Positions 58,211-64,000 of a DNA stretch of 64,000 nucleotides are shown one piece after another (the first letter of the stretch is position 1; each line of letters starts with the position of its first letter). The DNA is from Aspidapion aeneum (lineage: Eukaryota; Arthropoda; Insecta; Coleoptera; Brentidae), in NCBI GenBank assembly GCA_963576565.1, contig OY755046.1, positions 49,222,786 to 49,286,785 of the forward strand. The letters are read 5' to 3'. Position numbers and translations under genes: made by a program. Below the pieces are notes generated by a model. That model did not search any database, was not told the origin of the DNA, and saw only the letters and a list, made by a program, of their open reading frames with translations.

Positions 58211-59082
58211 TCAGAAACATCCCTCTTCAGCGTCCAGCAATAGTCTGCAAACATGGCGGGGCTTTATTTGCCATAATATCTTCTCAATGAATAGAACGTC
58301 CTGGTGAAATTGTTCACCATGTTCGTCACTGACTGCTCCAAGGTTTTCTGGTAAAATATCCAAGTGTGATTGAAGAAAGTGTATTTTAAAACTGTTGCAA
58401 CCCATGGTTTTATAGGAGTCCAATAAATTGTTAAAAATATCTACGTAATTTTCGGATTTACGATTTCCCAAGAAGCCGTTGCAAATATCCTTAGAAGATA
58501 ACCATGCTGATTTTTTCAATTCCATTCAGAGCCTTGTCTGATCTGAGGTCCCACAAAAACACCTTGGCATTACTGATTTTAGGGAACTTACTTTTCACAT
58601 ATGCAAACCCTTTGTTAGTTCCATACCTTTTACAAAATTCTTCATCAACCCAAGCTTAATGTGCGATGGTTGTAAATACATTTTTTGCGGATCATCAAGT
58701 GGGATACTACTGACATTCTTATTTCCTGGTGTCAGGAAAATTTACCACTCTTTCTTTTCATAGTGATTTTGAACTGTCCCATTCGCATAGGAAACAACAA
58801 TACTTTGTGCAACCGCTTTATGTTGCAAAAGTAAAGCTTGTAAAGCTTCATGTTGTCATAAGATTCTTTCATGTTGCCTGCATCAGCCAAAGGAACAGAG
58901 GGGAACTTATTTCCATTGTGAAGAAGTACCGCTTTTAAGTTTGATTTGGAAGAGTCAATGAATAAACGCCACTCATTTGTATCATATTCATGCCCAAGCG
59001 CCATCATAACAGAAAATACACAATGGGAACTGCTTGCAAGTCTTAACACGCCAAAACATGTTCCGCGTGACATGCAAAGCAC
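58211..59082 (-). pseudogene. Relic of a repeated protein family of unknown class (SDEHGEQFHQD motif)
   Basis: Minus-strand frames give, in order, LGHEYDTNEWRLFIDSSKSN then LKAVLLHNGNKFPSVPLA (59082-58900). Across decayed sequence come LQPSHIKLGLMKNFVK, the block with FPKISNAKV near 58590, AWLSSKDICNGFLGNRKSEN, CNSFKIHFLQSHLDILPENL and GAVSDEHGEQFHQD (to 58211). I recognise this block order as a protein family seen many times over in insect and cnidarian genomes, apparently transposon-borne, but I cannot name its class or catalytic residues. Frameshifts interrupt it between the two halves and a section is deleted. Confidence 0.6.
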
Positions 59083-60338
59083 ACCTTAAGATATCTAGTT
59101 TCATTAAGTTATTATTACACTACACAAATAATGAAATAGCAATGCGTGATACAGGTTTTTTGTTAAATGACTCTTATAGTACATACTTATTCGTGTATTT
59201 TTTAGGTAAACAATCGAATATACTGGAACATAAAAACTAAGATTGATAGAGAAATTCCAAAAACATAGTTGATTTCAGCATGCAAAATTATATTGCAATC
59301 AGGCATTTTTGCGCTCGGGACAAAAATTTTGTTAACCAGTGTAATTAGTATGCTGAGAAGTATATTGGACCCGAAAATTAATATAAGGCGATCTATCTAT
59401 CATTTCTGTTTACAATAAAATGTGTTTAGAAAAATGCACGTTCCATTTTGGAAAGGCCTGCACTGTGTCTAAAAAATGCAAAACATCATTCCAAAAAGGA
59501 ATGTTGCTAAAATGTTATTTTCCTTTTTTCTCGCTCAATTTTCCGGGTTGGAAACTCGGCCATTAAAGAAAATTAAAATGGGTTTCCTATATAATAAAGG
59601 GAATTCGGTAGGCCAAAGCAAAAATATTGTAATTACATAATTTTCGGAGTAAAGTTAGATTTTATTTGTGTTTTAAAATTCCTTGTTTCACAGAAGGATG
59701 CTCAAAGCGTTTTTGAATTTTTTTATAACTACGTATAAATTTTTGATACTTAATTTGTACTACTTTTCCGTATATTTTTACGCTCCATATAGAAACTATT
59801 TTAATAAAATTAAAAAACAGTAAATAGAAAAGTTTTATGTGTTTTAAAAAACTAAGAACTTCAAATGCAAAATTTACAAAATGAATGGATCTGTGGCGGA
59901 TCTTCCTTTCCTATCCCATAAGCACACACTATATAACACTTTTTTGTAAATAATTCAGTAACGAAACCTTCTAAAAACATAAATTATTGAGCAAAATGTG
60001 TATGTGCATATTATTCCAAAAACCGCATATTGATGCGATGCTCCGTTAAAAAGTTGGCATATTTTATATTTTTAAAACGTCAAAAAACTGTCAGTAGTAT
60101 TAATGGATTTTGATCTAGGAGCTATCGTCTTACGGACAGACATACACACACACACACCTACACAGACAGACAGCACGACGATATTGCTAATAACGATTTC
60201 GGCTTCACTGCTCTGAAATCACTCGCGGGTAGAGCGGTAACGTCACAAATCTCTCTCAGAGCACCCCGGGATTAATCTGAGATCGAGCGGGATTGCTCGC
60301 CTTCGGAGCAAGGGCGAACATGATTTTTCAAATATTTG
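58905..60338 (+). repeat. 1.43-kb tandem duplication, copy 1
   Basis: Begins at ACTTATTTCCATTGTG (58905) and is followed without gap by copy 2, which begins with the same words at 60339. It includes the 5' codons of the unknown-family relic on the minus strand, AT-rich sequence, a (CA)n tract near 60142 and a GC-richer end (GAGCACCCCGGGATTAAT near 60258). Confidence 0.95.
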
Positions 60339-61768
60339 ACTTATTTCCATTGTGAAGAAGTACCGCTTTTAAGTTTGATTTGGAAGAGTCAATGAATAAA
60401 CGCCACTCATTTGTATCATATTCATGCCCAAGCGCCATCATAACAGAAAATACACAATGGGAACTGCTTGCAAGTCTTAACACGCCAAAACATGTTCCGC
60501 GTGACATGCAAAGCACACCTTAAGATATCTAGTTTCATTAAGTTATTATTACACTACACAAATAATGAAATAGCAATGCGTGATACAGGTTTTTTGTTAA
60601 ATGACTCTTATAGTACATACTTATTCGTGTATTTTTTAGGTAAACAATCGAATATACTGGAACATAAAAACTAAGATTGATAGAGAAATTCCAAAAACAT
60701 AGTTGATTTAAGCATGCAAAATTATATTGCAATCAGGCATTTTTGCGCTCGGGACAAAAATTTTGTTAACCAGTATAGTATGCTGAGAAGTATATTGGAC
60801 CCGAAAATTAATATAAGGCGATCTATCTATCATTTCTGTTTACAATAAAATGTGTTTAGAAAAATGCACGTTCCATTTTGGAAAGGCCTGCACTGTGTCT
60901 AAAAAATGCAAAACATCATTCCAAAAAGGAATGTTGCTAAAATGTTATTTTCCTTTTTTCTCGCTCAATTTTCCGGGTTGGAAACTCGGCCATTAAAGAA
61001 AATTAAAATGGGTTTCCTATATAATAAAGGGAATTCGGTAGGCCAAAGCAAAAATATTGTAATTACATAATTTTCGGAGTAAAGTTAGATTTTATTTGTG
61101 TTTTAAAATTCCTTGTTTCACAGAAGGATGCTCAAAGCGTTTTTGAATTTTTTTATAACTACGTATAAATTTTTGATACTTAATTTGTACTACTTTTCCG
61201 TATATTTTTACGCTCCACATAGAAACTATTTTAATAAAATTAAAAAACAGTAAATAGAAAAGTTTTATGTGTTTTAAAAAAACTAAGAACTTCAAATTCA
61301 AAATTTACAAAATGAATGGATCTGTGGCGGATCTTCCTTTCCTATCCCATAAGCACACACTATATAACCTTTTTTGTAAATAATTCAGTAACGAAACCTT
61401 CTAAAAACATAAATTATTGAGCAAAATGTGTATGTGCATATTATTCCAAAAACCGCATATTGATGCGATGCTCCGTTAAAAAGTTGGCATATTTTATATT
61501 TTTAAAACGTCAAAAAACTGTCAGTAGTATTAATGGATTTTGGTTTAGGAGCTATCGTCTTACGGACAGACATACACACACACACACCTACACAGACAGA
61601 CAGCACGACGATATTGCTAATAGCGATTTCGGCTTCACTGCTCTGAAATCACTCGCGGGTAGAGCGGTAATGTCACAAATCTCTCTCAGAGCACCCCGGG
61701 ATTAATCTGAGATCGAGCGGGATTGCTCGCCTTCGGAGCAAGGGCGAACATGATTTTCAAATATTTGA
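60339..61768 (+). repeat. 1.43-kb tandem duplication, copy 2
   Basis: Colinear with copy 1 and nearly identical, with a few substitutions and one- to four-base indels. It ends at CAAATATTTGA (61768), where the sequence changes to TGGAAATTTCG. The truncated relic codons at 60339-60516 are a by-product of the duplication. Junction overlap is about one base. Confidence 0.95.
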
Positions 61769-62260
61769 TGGAAATTTCGTGGGTTTTATAACCTTAACAA
61801 ATAAAAAATATTGGTGGTTTATAATTTTTTCATAAAAATTTTTTTGGTGTATTGGAGTATATGAATGTACATTTTCTAGATGCAAAACACCGAAAATACT
61901 TATAAAATACAGTAAAGTTAGAAACAAATTAATCATATCTAAGATATGGGGTTAGGTTTTTGTTTTGAGCTGAAACGTTGCTCCGTCAAAAGAGATGGAG
62001 CAATTCAGAGCACCCGCTCGGAGATTTGCGGGCAATAGTCGAGCAAGCAAATCTTTTTTAGAGCACCGCTCTTTTTTAAGTCGAACGCGTGCATCCGTTT
62101 CATAGCAATTTTCGAGCACTCCAGGGCAGTTTTAGAGCAAAAGCCGAAATCGCTATAAGATAAGTCAAATTAAACCTAAAAAAAACATTTTCGGGGTACC
62201 TCAAAAAAAAATTTCGTCGTAAATAATACCTTTTCTCACCATTGCTGCGGGGGCTAAGGA
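61769..62260. other. Geneless stretch with repeated GAGCA words
   Basis: Between about 61995 and 62150 the word GAGCA occurs about six times. AGAGCAAAAGCCGAAATCGC at about 62135 is the near inverse of GCGATTTCGGCTTCACTGCT at 61621. No coding content. Confidence 0.5.
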
Positions 62261-62261
62261 G

Positions 62262-63395
62262 GTAAAAATATATATCCTAATCTTCTTAACTTTTAAGATA
62301 CAAGGTGTTAAAGACCCATTATATTTCACTACAGTTTGACCTTTAAACTTTTAATTGCATTCTTAGTCTAAATCTTTAATTTGCGAACTATTAAAAGAAT
62401 CCGTTAAAAAACAAAACTCACTCTTTTTATTTTCATTAATATTTTTAGATTTATCGTTTATTTTTTACTTTAAAAATATACAAGGTCATATTAAATAACT
62501 TGCTAGTGTCAATTAAGGAAAACATTTTTGGTTCCGTTTTAGGAATTTTTTTATACAGGGTGTCCCATAATTTAGGGGCTATAGTGCAGTAGGTGATAGA
62601 GGAGGTTATTTCCGAGAAAGTAGAGTGGGGGGAAAGGGTAAAAAAAAAGAAAATCTGTCACAGCCAGCTAAATACTAAGCTAAGTGTGATAATTAATTTG
62701 AAAATTAGAAGTTGAGGAGATACTGCTGGAGGCTGTCAAATTAACCTCCAAAAATGTATAGAAAATAATCATTTTTTTGAAAAAATAATTTTTGCTTACT
62801 TATTCTTTTAAATAATATCAATAATATTTTATTATTATGTCTCGCTCGAGACTTGTTTTTAATAACAAAAAATATAAAAAAAAATGCGTTTTATATGGCA
62901 TTCATAAAAGTTAATACCAAAAAAATAGTTTTTTCTGAAAAAAATTAACCGACTAATTTCTTTTTAAATAATTTTTATTTCAATTTATTGCTCTTGTTCT
63001 GATACACGACTTAACAACATTTAATATTTTAACTGCGTTTTTTCAAAAGTTATTATCAAAAAAGTTTAAAAAATCGGCAACTTTGATGCTCTGTATCTCG
63101 ACAAATAAACAGTTTTGACCCCTGCATTATAGGAACTTTTTTATCAGACATGACCTCCTTTATCATCTGTTGACCTATGGCTCCTAAGTTATGGGACAAG
63201 TCGTATAAATACCTGTCCTAAACCTCTTAACTTTTAAGATAAGATTTTAAATTTTTTTATCAAAAACAAGCCATAATTCTAAAAATATTAATAAAAATTA
63301 AAAAAGGCGTTTTATTTTTTTAAGGATTCTTTTAAAAATGCAGTTACAAGTTTAAAGCTCAAAGTGTAGTAAAATATAATGGGCGCTAGTTATAA
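62262..63395. repeat. Large inverted-arm structure enclosing MITE copy C
   Basis: The left arm (about 62262-62455) and right arm (about 63225-63395) match in inverted orientation: CCCATTATATTTCACTAC against GTAGTAAAATATAATGGGCG, ACCTTTAAACTT against AAGTTTAAAGCT, AAAAGAATCCGTTAAAAAA against TTTTTTAAGGATTCTTTT, and ATTAATATTTTTAGA against TCTAAAAATATTAAT. The third MITE copy lies between them. Confidence 0.7.
62552..63205. mobile_element. MITE copy C
   Basis: TATACAGGGTGTCCCATAAT at the left end and AAGTTATGGGACAAGTCGTATA at the right, with the internal words GTGATAGAGGAGG and GACCTCCTTTATCATC in inverse orientation. Same family as 15567-23282 and 30326-30955 but clearly more diverged. Confidence 0.8.
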
Positions 63396-63539
63396 TAGCA
63401 CCACGGAGAATATGGTTTCATAAAGAATAAGAATAATCTGATATAAAACTAGTTTAAAGGAAATGGATAAAAATGCGGATTTTTCAGATTAAATTGTGCC
63501 AAAGAAATAAAAGATGTTTATTAAAAATGAAGTTCAAAC

Positions 63540-64000
63540 CTTATACTTGTTAACGTAAGTACAAAGGTAAACAAATAGAAACACATTAAACATTTAAAGC
63601 CACAAGTAGAAATTTTTAAAAAAGAGCTGCCAAAACATTAAAACTACGAAAGAAAGAAATTATGCGCAATACATAGAAGTATAGAAGCGTAAAACCAATT
63701 ATTATAAACCCAATTATTCTTCTAGAAGCCCGTTTGACTTTAAAAAAGTTATAAAAGAAATCGCTGCCAGAGGGATAGGTTTTGGAGCAACTAAAATGGA
63801 AGAAGATCCCAATGAGGCAATAACTTCATCAAGGGGGCCACTAAGACTTGTTCATGTAAGTACAGAGGTAAAAAAATAAAAATACATGAAACTTTTAAAG
63901 CCACACGAATTTTAACGAAGAGCTGCTACAAAATTTAAAACTAATAAATAGAAGTATAGACGCGTACAACGAATTATTGGAAAACCAATTATTCTGCTAG
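63540..64000 (+). repeat. 308-bp direct repeat running off the window, with a possible exon
   Basis: GTAAGTACAAAGGTAAA (63556) and GTAAGTACAGAGGTAAA (about 63856) begin two alike stretches. Both pass through TTTAAAGCCACA and AGAGCTGC and end CCAATTATTCTTCTAG (63725) and CCAATTATTCTGCTAG (64000). Between them 63726-63855 is open in one frame (SPFDFKKVIKEIAARGIGFG, then ATKMEEDPNE...) and is bounded by AG and GTAAGT. This could be an exon with duplicated flanking introns, or a satellite-like repeat with a chance frame. The product is not recognised. Confidence 0.45.

Noticed and set aside
1..64000. tRNA, rRNA and other structural RNA genes
   Set aside because: I looked for the T-arm consensus and for rRNA-like conserved stretches. 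The only GGTTCGA-type word noticed (about 22380) is the BEL primer-binding site, not a tRNA gene.

Overview
The window is AT-rich eukaryotic DNA that is almost entirely repeats. The mix of BEL/Pao, Ty3/gypsy, mariner, Tc1, hAT, Penelope-like and RNase-H-bearing LINE sequences, many small inverted-repeat elements and the absence of compact operons point to an arthropod, most likely an insect. A beetle is a weak guess: the very long gypsy LTRs recall, from memory, Woot of Tribolium. I see no tRNA, rRNA or CRISPR array and no convincing conserved host gene. One possible duplicated exon cassette sits at the right edge.

Left part (1-14957). Three inverted-repeat elements and a TA microsatellite lead into a geneless stretch. 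At 5032-7290 lies the most unusual object: a tyrosine-recombinase (Crypton-like) gene inside long terminal inverted repeats that are themselves hairpins, with a cluster of perfect palindromes upstream of the gene and 240-bp direct repeats outside. Beyond it come a mariner relic, two oppositely oriented LINE RNase H relics, a 135-bp tandem array and a Penelope-like scrap.

Middle (14958-37350). A tandem duplication of about 7.6 kb is joined at a 6-bp microhomology (CATAGC). Each copy carries a MITE, a LINE 3' end, a mariner relic and a second LINE relic. Only copy A has a BEL/Pao retrotransposon (15959-23056, minus strand) with an open 1796-aa Gag-Pol and 660-bp LTRs differing, as far as I could read, at one base. 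It sits in the MITE without a target duplication and with 12 bp of target missing.

Right-middle (37351-55330). A 16.9-kb Ty3/gypsy element with 3.3-kb LTRs (38309-55180, 5-bp target duplication ACCCA) interrupts the helix-turn-helix region of a Tc1-like transposase relic. It has a 5.3-kb T-rich leader, a gag with one in-frame stop and one frame break, and a gag-pol junction with a textbook -1 frameshift signal (GGGAAAC, 6-nt spacer, 12-bp stem). Its pol has all catalytic motifs. Its LTRs carry exon-like segments, and their 3' ends hold four serial LTR-end/primer-binding-site-like units.

Right end (55331-64000). A Penelope-like relic with a GIY-YIG domain is interrupted in its last codons by a 1.07-kb hAT element with an 8-bp target duplication. 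Next come fragments of an unassigned repeated protein family, a 1.43-kb tandem duplication, a third copy of the MITE inside larger inverted arms, and a 308-bp repeat that runs off the window.

Coordinates of decayed relics are approximate. Product calls rest on motif recognition by eye; no database search was run.
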